From the NCBI GenBank assembly GCA_036897625.1, contig JAYMTA010001237.1:1-21013 (forward strand): a DNA stretch of 21,013 bases. Direction: 5' to 3'. The position numbers and the translations under genes are program-made. This document shows positions 1 through 9,509 of the stretch, piece by piece (positions within the stretch are counted from its first letter, which is position 1; each line of letters starts with the position of its first letter). The notes beneath the pieces were generated by a model that saw only the letters and a program-made list of their open reading frames with translations, had not been told where the DNA came from and made no database searches. Source of the stretch: Pelargonium cotyledonis. Taxonomy: Eukaryota > Streptophyta > Magnoliopsida > Geraniales > Geraniaceae.

Positions 1-97
1 AAAGTGAGGGTTATATTGGAAACACACTAAATTATCTTGTAATTCTTAATTTTTCCAAAAAAATAGAAACAAGACACTCATTTTGGGACGGAGGGAG
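1..97. mobile_element. Stowaway-like (Tc1/mariner) MITE, right end only
   Basis: The segment ends in GGGACGGAGGGAG (85-97), the reverse complement of the classical Stowaway terminal repeat, and is followed by TA (98-99), the expected target duplication. The inner part (TTAATTTTTCC, then GACACTCATTTTGGGACGG) resembles the right ends of the two MITEs at 20309-20782, so they probably belong to one family. The left end lies outside the window. It is non-coding and would depend on a mariner-type transposase supplied elsewhere. Confidence 0.8.
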
Positions 98-99
98 TA

Positions 100-651
100 T
101 AAAATATGCATCTGTCGCGCATGCTACGCCACGCTCACTCTATATATTAAATTTTGTACAAAATTTGGATATTATAGCATTTTCCAAGTTGTTACTGTTT
201 TCAACTTTCAAAAATGTAAAACTTACGTCGGTGAGACAAATCTTTTTTCTGAAACAATATGCACCTAGAAACGCAAAACTAAAATGCAAATTTTTAATCA
301 AATTATTTTTTTTGATCAGCAATAAATACTTAAATTCAATGTCAAAAGTTATATGAAAAAAAGTACATTAATCAAATTATTTAAGATAGATCAACTCACA
401 TCCAATACCATTAAAACATTGGATAATTAAAAATCATATATTTGGGTGCAGATTAAGGTTGAGTAGAAGAGATAGGTTTCACGCATGAGCCCTTGTAGTA
501 ACTAATTCAAAGAGTTTTGACTAATTGTGTTTATCTCAATATATTGTTGGCATTTCATACAAAATTAAATAAAATAAAATAAAAAATAAACGGGCAATTA
601 TAATATAAATCTAATATAACATATATAATATAAACTAATCTATATATACAA
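100..651. other. AT-rich intergenic DNA, no gene seen
   Basis: Low-complexity AT-rich sequence, with runs such as AAATAAAATAAAATAAAAAATAAA near 565-590 and alternating TATA near 600-650. The open frames at 83-356 are short, overlap on both strands and have no recognisable product. Nothing else is supported here. Confidence 0.6.
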
Positions 652-979
652 CTAGTTTATACACCCATGCGATGCACGGGTAATTTTAACGAATTTAATA
701 ATTAATAAAAAATATAAATTTTCAACGGAAACGTTTAATTAATTAAAAACTTTGTATAATAAATCAAAATGATTGTAATAATGGTATACATTTAAATTTC
801 TAAAATTAAAATTTTAATATATCATTAATTTCCTATTGATTATGATTTACTTAACTTATTTCTACATTTGAGTTAATTTCATAATTATGTAAAAGTATGT
901 GTCAAAACTAAAAATTTGATGATGTGGCGCTCTAATACGCATTATAAACCTGCTTTTTGGTCCAGCTTTTATAGTATGA
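652..979 (-). mobile_element. Non-autonomous Helitron, ~328 bp
   Basis: Read on the minus strand, the element begins with TC in TCATACTATAAAAGCTGG (979 downward), a 5' end typical of plant Helitrons. It ends in CTAG (655-652), preceded 8 nt upstream by a hairpin, CCCGTGC-ATC-GCATGGG (680-664; stem 7 bp with one mismatch). A TC start, a subterminal GC-rich hairpin and a CTRR end are the Helitron signature. The 3' flanking base is T, as expected for insertion into AT. The 5' flanking base is T rather than A, which is a mismatch to the rule. There is no coding capacity, so it would need a RepHel protein in trans. Confidence 0.66.
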
Positions 980-1590
980 ATAATTGTACATACCTACCCT
1001 CAACTTAACACCTTTCAACTCTGAACACCCTGAATTATTAAAAATAACTATTGGCTACCCTCAACTATGTCAAATATCTTTCCGTCCAAAATTTCCGTTA
1101 AAGTTAACGGAATATTCCAATAAATGAGGCATGTGCCCAGCACATGACCAATTTATTTTTTAAATTCCAAAAATACCCTCACTTTACCCTTCTTCTTCAT
1201 TAGCTTTGCCGGAATCTTCATACTGTTGCCAGCAAAATCAAAGCCTCGCAAAAATCTTCATATTGTCGCCGGAATCATCAAAAACTCACCTACAACACAA
1301 TAAAGTCGCCGGAATCATCACAAATTCGCCGAAATTTGAGTATTTTATTTGCTTATTTTCACAAAATTATCACAAAATTTGACAAATTTCATATAATTAT
1401 CAGCAACAATAGCCAAATCCAAAAAATAATAATAATAAATAAACCAAAATTTTCCCAATTTACAACAAAAAAATGAAATAAAAATTACAAAAAAAATACG
1501 GATATTGTCCTCGCTGTCCTTGCCGTCCTCGCCGGATCTGGTCCTCGTTGTTCTTGCCGGAGCAAGTGTAGGCCATTGTTGAACGGAGTG

Positions 1591-1643
1591 AGTGAGCTCG
1601 TGTGGGCTCGTGCTGAACAGAGTGAGCTCGTGTGGGCTCGTGC
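1591..1643. repeat. Short tandem repeat, 30-bp period
   Basis: The unit AGTGAGCTCGTGTGGGCTCG starts at 1591 and again at 1621, with the intervening TGCTGAACAG completing a 30-bp period. The second copy is partial. It lies in the GC-rich interior of the long-TIR element. Confidence 0.8.
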
Positions 1644-1808
1644 ATCTGGACGAAGTCAGCTTCGACGGCGGCGAGGAAGGTGAACGGACGATCTGGACGG
1701 AGCAGAAGAACCCGAGCTTCGATCTCGCGTCGTCGTCCTCGTCGGAGTGAGCTTCGACGCCGTCGCTCACGCCCTTCATCTGACGATCTGCAACAACCAA
1801 ATCTCAGT

Positions 1809-1866
1809 CACTCTCGACTCGCCTCGCCGTCGGCCGTCACCCTCGACTCGCCTCGTTGTCAGCCGT
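1809..1866. repeat. Short tandem repeat, 29-bp period
   Basis: Two adjacent copies begin CACTCTCGACTCGCCTCG (1809) and CACCCTCGACTCGCCTCG (1838), each ending in GCCGT, with four differences between them. The repeat is inside the long-TIR element. It creates the Ser/Arg/Pro-rich open frames there, which are not thought to be genes. Confidence 0.75.
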
Positions 1867-2152
1867 CACCTCGCCGGAGATCTGGTAAGCCGAAAATTCA
1901 GATCTGTTCTTCAGTTTTTATTTTTTATTTTATTATTTATTATTTAAAGTTAAGGGTATGTTTGGTTCTTGTTTATTTTTTTTTTATTTTGAAGGGTATT
2001 TCGGTCATTTTAAACCATTGAAGGGAGTTTTGGATGAAAATTTGGCCGGAAAGATGTTTGACATAGTTGAGGGTAGCCAATAGTTAGTTTCAATAGTTCA
2101 AAGTATTCCGGATTAAAATGTGTTAAGTTGAGAGTAGGTATATGTAATTTAC

Positions 2153-2720
2153 CCTAATTTTTAACATCGAAGGCATTGATAGATGACAAAAGCAGCTTCT
2201 TAAAACCAACACATGCATGGAATCAATGAGGTTTTATTTCTGAAATCATGTGTAGTCATGGTGCTCTCTACTGTTTCTTAATTGGCTTTGTTTTTTTTAG
2301 AAGAAGACACACAAATAAATACTTGGTCTGAGAAACAAGACTCTGCAAAGAGGAACAGAAACGCACAGTGACAATGAGGTTTGGTTATATTGTTTGTTTT
2401 CCAGCAAACTTTCAATGATTCAGGTGATTTTATGGCGTTCTCGATTAGTTTTATAAGTTTCCGACAAAACTTTGAATTTTCTGGTTGAGGTATGATGATT
2501 CCGGCGAGACTGATGAAGAAGAATGGTAGAGTGGAGGGTATTTTTGGAATTTATAAAAAAAATGGTTTTTGATATACTTAGTTGGAAGCGATACTTGAGG
2601 AGTGATATGTGTAATTATTTCTATTATATAAGCTAGTAGTTCAACCAATAACTAATTTATAGATAATTTGAGAGTTAATTTAGAGATATAACAAGAAACT
2701 GATAAAACTGCGACTTTTAA
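2153..2720. other. Gene-free spacer, possible degraded element
   Basis: No coding region is supported. The part around 2490-2610 (a CCGGCGAGACTG stretch, then GGAGGGTATTTTTGGAATTT and a GTGATATGTGTAATTATT tail) resembles in style the inner and terminal sequence of the neighbouring long-TIR element. It may be a decayed relative, but I could not pair its ends. Confidence 0.4.
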
Positions 2721-3063
2721 GATTTGCGACGTCGTTGCAATGACGCAGACGTTGCAAAATTGCTGATTCATCGTTTGCGACGTTCACGTCATTGCAATAA
2801 TGTCACATACCATAAATTTTAAATGAGATAATTGCGTATAGTTATATCTAACGTGTCATGTTATGCATATAGCTATAAGAGAGTTAGATTATTGCACTTT
2901 GCTACAAAATGTTTCTATATGTTGCATGTTATTAGCGGTGTCAAGTTTTTAGATTTTTTATTTTATTTTAAAATTTTCATATATGTGACATCGTTGCGAT
3001 GACGTGGACGTCGCAAACGATGAGCTGGTATAATTGCGACGTCTACGTCATATGTTGCAAATC
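2721..3063. mobile_element. Inverted-repeat (foldback/MITE-like) element, ~340 bp
   Basis: The left arm (2721-2810) and right arm (2981-3063) are imperfect inverted copies. The 15-bp word CATCGTTTGCGACGT (2769-2783) matches 3008-3022 reverse-complemented exactly, and GTCACATA and GATTTGC are also shared in inverse order. The arms are packed with GCGACGTC/TTGCAATGACG words, themselves near-palindromic, around an AT-rich centre of about 170 bp. GCGACG-type subterminal words occur in some plant CACTA elements, but no CACTA terminus is visible, so the class is unassigned. The element ends about 70 bp before the start of the pyrimidine-rich leader of the FCF2 gene. Confidence 0.68.
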
Positions 3064-3142
3064 TGAATTAAAAAAAAAAAAACGATTTTGTCTCTTTCTT
3101 ACCCCGACCTATACCCACTTTTCCCTCCCTTTCTATTTTCAT

Positions 3143-3151
3143 TAACCCTAA
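3143..3151 (+). promoter_or_regulatory. Telo-box-like motif at FCF2 5' end
   Basis: TAACCCTAA lies at 3143-3151, near the start of the leader tract. A full AAACCCTAA lies at 3503-3511, immediately inside the 5'-UTR intron. In plants, telo-boxes (AAACCCTAA) are enriched at the 5' ends of genes for ribosome biogenesis and translation, which fits FCF2. The function here is inferred from family knowledge only. Confidence 0.5.
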
Positions 3152-4193
3152 TCACTCCCGTTCACTCTCCTCTTCTCTTCACTCCCATTCCCGACGGCTG
3201 TGCCTCCTTTTCCCGGCGGCCTCTCTTCTCTGCCGTGAGCCTTCCCTGACCTCCGTCCCTTCCCTCTTCCTTTCCCTACCGTCCTCCTTCCTCCTGCCCA
3301 CCCACACCGAGAACACCGTCCCTCTCCTCTCCCTCTGCCGTGAGCCTCCACACAAACGGCAGCAAACGGCTTCGATTGAGAACACGTACTCGATCTTCCC
3401 GGCGTTCAGATCCTTCCACCGGCCCCGTCGTCGTGCGCCTCACTCGTTCAACCGGCACCGCTTACTGCTTGTCCATCCACCGGCAGCAACAATCCAAAAG
3501 GTAAACCCTAACCTTTTAATTTTTATTGTCTTAATTTTTAATTAACGTCCCTAACTTTTCCCGGCATCAACTCCGGCTGCAACAACGGGTAAAAAGTTTT
3601 TTTTTTTTTTTTTGCTAGGCCTAGTGTTGGTATGTTTTCCATTAATTTTGTCTTAGTGTTTGCTGGATATATACTGAGGGACTCTGGTACTGTACTTATT
3701 TCTCAATTAAGAACTCCTTCCAAAAATTACTTAGTTTAAAAATTGTTATTAACCGATAACACCAAGGTTTTCACGAGCCCCTCTTATCTTTGTTACTTTT
3801 GTAAGGAATGGAGGTATCTAGTTGCTTGAGTTCAATTCTAAATCCTATAGTCATTCTTTTTTCCACCATTAGTTTACACGTTCATTCGTTGAAATTTTAG
3901 AAAACTATAGGTTTCAAAGTAAAGAGGTCATTAGATTAGCTCTTTATCTCACTTCGAATTTAGCTAATAAATTTAATCATTTTAAGAATACAACAAGTAA
4001 GACTTTCTTAAAATATTATAAAGTTGTACCCTTTATTTACCTGGAACGGAATCAGGCGTATAAACAAAGTATCCTTGTTAATTTGTATATATTGTTGATG
4101 TTTGAATTAAAAAAATGTGATTTCAATTGTTGATGTATGATTGTTACTGATGCACTTGTGTATGTGTACTTTGTTTCATTTTCATTTGTTTCA

Positions 4194-4437
4194 CTTGTTG
4201 CAAATTGAGTGCACATGATAGTTTACACTTGATCTCTGAACTTCAGGTAAGTTCCATGTTGGCAAGTTCATGTACTGATGCTCTTTTCTTGCTTGTTGCA
4301 AAGTGAAGGCACATGATGGTTTGCTATTTATCTTTGAACTTTTGTGTTGGTTCTCTTTCTTTGCTCATGTGTTTTGTTACTTTGTTCATTTTCTTTTCTC
4401 TCTATGTTGACAAGTTCATGTTCTGATGCACATCCAT
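4194..4437 (+). repeat. Imperfect tandem duplication in FCF2 5'-UTR intron
   Basis: CTTGTTGCAAA recurs at 4194 and 4292, followed in both copies by TGAACTT and then an AAGTTCATGT-CTGATGC block (4264-4281 and 4410-4429). The first unit is about 98 bp. The second is about 146 bp because of extra T-rich sequence in the middle. It is an old, diverged duplication with no coding content. Confidence 0.65.
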
Positions 4438-4768
4438 TTCAATACTTTCTTTGTGTTGTCTTTTCTTTAGTTATCTGCTGTTTGATTTTTATCAAGGCAA
4501 TGCTTCAATCACCTTGGATTGTAATTCCTCTTCAAACTATGGTCTTTTACCAATGGTGTATCCTTTTAGGAATGTCTACTCTAATATGACATTAGAGTCA
4601 ATTGATAAAACTTGTAAAGTGAGACTAATCTCAATTTAAAAGAAGTGGTGTTTGTTTGTCTGATTGTAAAATTTCTTGTTTAATTTATTTGAAAATATGT
4701 GAGTGATGGTTGGTAGTGTCTAAATAATTATTTGAATTGCTGTATTTTTGTTTGTAGATTTGACGATA

Positions 4769-7700
4769 ATGGTAGAAAGCAAGCCAGTCGTTGGGCTCTC
4801 GTGGGAGCCGAAGCTGTCCCTTTTCTCAACAGGAACAAAAACTGGGTCTGCTAACAAACCTGAGAATCAGACGGAAGGCACTTCTCTTTGGAAACCCAAT
4901 TGTGAGCTTGTTGATGGACTTTTTGTTGCTCCAAACAATCCTAGAAAGTTGAACAAATTGCTCAAAAAGCAAGTCAAGGATACGGCTGGAAAGAGTTGGT
5001 ATGCATGCCTGCCTACAAATTAAAATTTGCATCTTATGACAAAATAGCCAATTTATGAATATACAATTTATACAGGTTTGATATGCCTGCCCCAACTATC
5101 ACTCCTGAGATGAAAAAAGACCTTCAGTTACTCAAGGTTCAATGCTTATTTTTGTCATTAACTATGTAGTTTGGTTTTGATTTGTTGTTATGCTTCTCCA
5201 TTCTGATTACCAAATTTGCTCTCTTTATTCATTTTTGCAAGATAGCAAGCTTTTGTGCAAGGTAATCATTAGGCAGATTATGATCTTACCTTGCAGTTCA
5301 TCCCATCATCAGATTTTATCCTTGCACCCTAAAGTTACATCAATCATCGTGATTCATAAACATAGAAGATTGGCATCGAACAATTTGATAAATGAAGAAA
5401 AAAACAAACAAACAAGTGAAGTAGAAGTTTAGTATTTTTAGCACCCTAGCCTTAGTGCTTTTTTGGGTTATCTACTTCAAGTGTGTATAAAGATAAAATG
5501 TGATGAAATGAGTTAAAATGTCTATGGAGAATAAAAGAGTTCGGTAAACCTAACGTCTAAAAGGGGGTTAAAATGAATTCTATAAAATTAAATTGTTCAG
5601 TAAAATTGTTTGAAAGTAAGAGTATAATTATAAATTTACTAAACTTTCGTTAGGTATATCAAAATTATTATAACAAAAAAAAATTATATTTTATATACAA
5701 ACGTGATCATCTTCACGGTCGAGTAGAGTATAAAAGCATTAAGATAAAAGTGACGATAACTGATATTTATGTAGATCTCCCGATTGTAGGTCGACCGTGA
5801 GATTAGAATTGTGTAATGCATAGAATATAAACATGTATATAAAAATTTCAGGTCGACCCATTTATTCTCTAAGTTAATCTAGTTAACATAACCAAAGCAA
5901 ATTCAATCTTACCACTATGGCTTGGGCTTTGAGGTTGTGGTTATTCTGCTCATCAACCATTGCAAAAGTAGGGGCAATTTTGGGTAACAAGAGCCTCCAA
6001 CCTCCTGTGGAGAAAGCTCTTGCCTTGCCAGACCTCCTGTGGACATCCAGTATATGGTAGGAGTTCTTTCATGATCCAACAGCCAAACAACTTTTGGTTG
6101 AATGTCTGTAGACATACAACTTTGCAGGAGGTAAGTAGACCTCCTACACATGCAATTAGTGGGCACTGGATGTCAGATAGTGCGGTATGTGTGAGCTGGC
6201 TAGTCCTGTGTCCCACATCATGTCACTGGTTGGGAGGTCCAGCCAATCTTGTTCATTTATTAATTTGAGATTGACCTCCTTCAAATGTTTATATAATTAA
6301 TTTGAGATTGAATTGCTATTCTGGAATTGTGTGGTATAATATGCACACAAATGTATTGTGCACTGACTAATTAATTGCAGAAATATACTTGTGATTGCCT
6401 TTAATCTTTCCATGCTTACTAATTTTTAAAGATTTAGGATTTTTGTTTGAGCAGTCCTTTCTTTTTCCATTTTTTCAAATCTGATTCTCGACTGCTTGTT
6501 ATTGTACTTGTTATGATGATTTCAGTTAAGGAATGTCATTGATCCAAAGAGGCACTACAAGAAGACCGACTCAAAATCAAAAACACTGCCCAAATATTTC
6601 CAGGCAAGTTGATTACATCATGCTAATTTAGTATGCCATATATGAAAACCGAATAAGCATATTTATCTATTTCATTGCACGTCCGTCAACTCTGCATGGT
6701 TAAATTAATAAGATTTTATTTATATGCATATCAGGTGGGCACGGTGATAGAGTCAGCATCAGACTTCTACTCTGGTAGATTAACAAAGAAGGAGAGGAAA
6801 GCAACCCTGGCAGATGAGCTACTTGCTGATCGTTCACTTGGAGACTATAGGTGAGTGAGATCCACTATGAGATAAGTTCTTAAATTTTAATACAGGTTTC
6901 AGCATGATGATGTTGTGTAAGCTATAGGTGGCCTAATTAAGAGTATTTTACAGTAGATGCTTTAGGTATTTCTTTTCAACAACACATTGAAAATAATTTC
7001 CGCAACCATTTAAGAGAAGGTAGGAAAAGAAAGTGCCCTGGAATATATTTCATAGTATCCTCTAAGATTAGTCTATCAAAATACATGACTCTATTGTCGT
7101 ATTTTTGAAAACAATGGCGAAGCATTACATACAAAATAATTTATAACACCAACCAGGTTTTGTTATGTGGTCTATTTTGATCCTTCTGGAATTTGGCTGC
7201 ACATACTTTTTATTTTGTTGATCCATTGGCTATAGACAAGAGTAGAATACAATTCAGTCATTATGTTTTTTAGCTATCTTTTAACACGGTTGCCTCACAT
7301 TGGTTGAGTCCTAGCACCTATGCGTGCTTTATGGCAATCTCAAAAGGGATTTGATATTGATAATTCTCTTACTGATCATTGGTGGATGCATATTTATGCC
7401 TCACATTGGTTGAGTCCTAGCACCTCTGCGTGCTTTATGGCAATCTCAAAAGGGATTTGATATTGACAACTCTCTTACTGATCATTGGTGGATGCGTATC
7501 ATAAATTTTTCTTCTTTTATGTGGCGATAAATAATACCAGTGGACTTGTTTGCCCTCTACATTTCCTCATGTATATATGTGCCTTTTACAGGAAGCGTAG
7601 AGTTCGAGAGATTGAAGAACATAACCAACCAGGTGGGAATGAAAAATGGAAAATCAGGGGCCGGCAATCCCAGAGACGGGCAAAGCAAAGAAGGCACTGA
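4769..7700 (+). CDS. FCF2: FCF2: rRNA-processing protein (Fcf2/DNTTIP2 family), 5 coding exons
   Basis: The coding exons are 4769-4998, 5076-5136, 6526-6603, 6735-6850 and 7592-7700, giving 197 aa. The Fcf2 domain covers about residues 72-170 and shows the family pattern in order: SWFDMPAP (76-83), LLKLRNVIDPKRHYKK, LPKYFQVGTV, FYSGRLTKKERK and DELLAD. The C-terminal tail is strongly basic (RRAKQRRH), as expected of a nucleolar protein. Yeast Fcf2 is an essential SSU-processome-associated factor needed for early pre-rRNA cleavages leading to 18S rRNA, and the same role is inferred here. The start ATG at 4769 is the first after the leader acceptor, and no ATG precedes it in the leader. All junctions are GT-AG except intron 3, which uses a GC donor. 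The short size with a bare N-terminus is usual for plant and fungal members. There is no sign of breakage. Confidence 0.93.
5880..6270. other. Unexplained higher-GC block inside FCF2 intron 2
   Basis: Coding intron 2 (5137-6525, 1389 nt) is AT-rich except for this block, which is GC-richer and open in several frames on both strands for 80-87 codons. ACCTCCTGTGGA occurs twice, 32 bp apart (5999 and 6031), and CCTCC/GGAGG words recur across it. I recognise no protein, SINE promoter boxes or clean terminal repeats. It looks like an inserted repeat fragment of unknown class. Confidence 0.4.
6604..6734 (+). other. GC-AG intron of FCF2
   Basis: Exon 3 ends ...TATTTCCAG and the intron begins GCAAGT. 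The next exon starts GTGGGCACGGTG after TATCAG (6734). Joining at these points gives YFQ-VGTV, the conserved Fcf2 run, so no nearby GT can replace the GC. CAG|GCAAGT is the strong consensus typical of genuine GC donors. Confidence 0.85.
7291..7499 (+). repeat. Recent 106-bp tandem duplication in FCF2 intron 4
   Basis: Copy 1 (7291-7396) and copy 2 (7397-7499) both start TGCCTCACATTGGTTGAGTC and run to GGTGGATGC(A/G)TAT. Only about four substitutions separate them over ~103 bp, so the duplication is much younger than the one in the 5'-UTR intron. It lies entirely within intron 4 (6851-7591), about 90 bp before the acceptor. Confidence 0.92.
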
Positions 7701-8145
7701 CATTCCAGTATTTAGCACTAGATTGGTGGCATTTATTGTGAGCATGCTAAAAAAGACATTTATGTGATCAAAAGGCAATGGCTTTGCAGATTTTCTATTT
7801 ATGGATGCTGAGAAACTTGTATGAGAAGAAGAATGTAAACTTTCAAGTAAACAGATGCTTTTGTGTACTCTTTTCTTGGTACATTCTCATCATGGAGGTG
7901 GTTAGATTAGCATTTTATTTTTCAAAAATCTCTTATGATTTTGTCACGTAGGCTATATGCACAGGCGAATGACTACCGACGTAGTAAAATAGCATCGCCA
8001 TTTTTGTTTTATATAGGCATATTTTCTCGTTTCTAGTCATTTTGTACGTATTGTGTTGATTTGTTTCATATGCACGTTATATACATTTATGTTTGACACT
8101 ATTTATGTCAATATAAGTTGTTCCTAATTTGTTTATGAAATGTAG

Positions 8146-8925
8146 GGTTTTATGTTTTCAAATTTCTTGGACTCCTTTTTTTTTTCTCTTTAGAGTTGAC
8201 CCCTACACTCAGATATTGATTGTTTTGAACTCCGAACCGCATTTTGCCTTACAAAAATTCCTCTTATATTGGGGCTTCATCTCCCTCATGACAAACCCTC
8301 TTCTCCTTCAATTTCTTCTTCGTCTTGTTGTCCAGAGCATGTTCTTCGTCCATTAATGATTTCCAGCAGCTGTTGTAAGCCTACTTTGTCAATTAACTCA
8401 AATGAATTGGAAAAAAAATAATTGAAACAACACTACAATTGTGGCTTGAGAGTTCGTCTTCTCACAAATCACCTTCTACTACGAACTCAAGCTCTGATCA
8501 ACGCCACCACAAAATAGATGAACAACCTTACTCGCACCTAGACAATCTTTCAAGCTCTGATTCACACCATTGAAGAGTGAACCATAGCACAACAGAACCT
8601 TCAACTTCTTTCAATTCGTTTCTTTTACAAACGGCGTCGCATGAGTAGAAGACGAATTGTTTTTTTGAAACCAACAATTGCGAAATGACGCCAGTTTGCG
8701 AAAGGGATGAGACCATACACAAAACGCAGCGTTCCATTTGACACGCTGGACATTGACGTGGCACAACCGGTGACGTGGCATTGGTATACCGTGTACAATA
8801 GGTTTCAAGGATTTAAATAATAAAAATTTACAGTTCGGAGTTCGAAACAACCAATGTTAGAGTGTAGGGGTCAACTCTAACATAAAAGCAAGTCTAAGGG
8901 ATTTGAAAACATAAAATCCTAAAAT
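8146..8925. mobile_element. Long-TIR DNA element, ~0.8 kb, non-autonomous
   Basis: The ends are inverted copies over about 95 bp. TTTTATGTTTTCAAAT (8148-8163) pairs with 8901-8916, AGAGTTGACCCCTACACTC (8192-8210) with 8860-8878, and GAACTCCGAAC (8227-8237) with 8833-8843, in the right order and spacing. Weaker similarity extends out to GTTGTTCC near 8118 and GGAAC near 8938, so the true ends may be 20-30 bp further out. The interior has no transposase frame. The open frames at 8528-8850 on the minus strand are low-quality and inside the element. It sits between the convergent FCF2 and hAT-derived genes. Confidence 0.75.
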
Positions 8926-9509
8926 ATATAGTTGGAACCATCTACGTGAGTATATTTTCGAATTGGTCGAAGAACTAGATGAAAATGTAGACCAACTTTC
9001 TTCATAGGTCGACCAAGAACCTCAAATATTGTTTGACAAATTACTTTACTACGCATTTCTTCAATAATGTTTTGTTTCGTGCTTTGGATAGATGGAAATA
9101 GGGAATACTATTTTTTTTAATTGAAGAAATTGACCTCTAAATGAGACAATTAATGAAAGTGAAAAAATAGTGTTAGAATGGTGCCACCTATAAATATAAG
9201 ATAGTTCTATGCCCATTAATAATGTAAAGATCCTGGGCAAATTGATATAATTATCTTACAAGTTACAAGAGAGACAAAAAAAACATCTAACATAAATTAG
9301 ATGATTAGTTGATTCAAGCAATGGCATGATAAGCTCCCAAAAAATAGTGTTTCCCAATTGCTCTCTTTCACATACTAATGAACTAATTGTATGGCAAAAT
9401 ACATACAAATTAGGAGCAGCTTCCTAAAATCTGTCATCAAAATTTAGCTACAGCAGAACCAACATGCATCACTTCTTTCTGCATATGTAGAGTCCTACAG
9501 CTCCAATAA

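Larger units (their letters stand above)
981..2152. mobile_element. Long-TIR DNA element (MULE-like), ~1.17 kb, non-autonomous
   Basis: The two ends are inverted copies of each other over about 115 bp: 981-1097 against 2037-2152 reverse-complemented. A 30-bp perfect match pairs 1045-1074 with 2057-2086. The TIRs carry words such as CTACCCTCAACTTAACAC. The interior (about 1500-1890) is distinctly GC-rich and contains two short tandem repeats, but no frame shows a transposase motif. Long TIRs with unrelated GC-rich interior sequence recall Mutator-like elements that carry host gene fragments. The superfamily is an inference, because the target duplication could not be settled by eye. Confidence 0.65.
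3130..4757 (+). other. FCF2: FCF2 5' leader exon and 5'-UTR intron
   Basis: Positions ~3130-3500 form a C/T-rich tract of about 370 nt with no ATG on the plus strand, as expected of a leader exon. It ends in AAAAG with a donor GTAAACC at 3501. The matching acceptor TTTGTAG ends at 4757, only 11 nt before the FCF2 start codon, giving a 5'-UTR intron of about 1257 nt. The intron holds an imperfect tandem duplication (4194-4437) and a second plausible acceptor/donor pair around CTTCAG-GTAAGT (4242-4251), so alternative leader exons are possible. The transcription start is a guess. Confidence 0.6.

Noticed and set aside
1345-2021. Overlapping open frames on both strands (up to 151 aa)
   Set aside because: They lie inside the long-TIR element, arise from GC-rich tandem repeats, and show no domain or conserved motif.
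3148-3458. Minus-strand Arg/Gly-rich frames (60-68 aa)
   Set aside because: They are the antisense of the C/T-rich FCF2 leader; composition alone explains them.
5712-5797. Inverted words CACGGTCGA / TCGACCGTG in FCF2 intron 2
   Set aside because: Only about 10-11 bp with a ~65-bp loop; too short to claim an element.
5915-6268. Frames of 82-87 aa on both strands in FCF2 intron 2
   Set aside because: Similar lengths in several frames with no recognisable product; kept only as an unexplained block.
8528-8850. Minus-strand frames of 78-79 aa
   Set aside because: Inside the long-TIR element, overlapping each other, no transposase motif.
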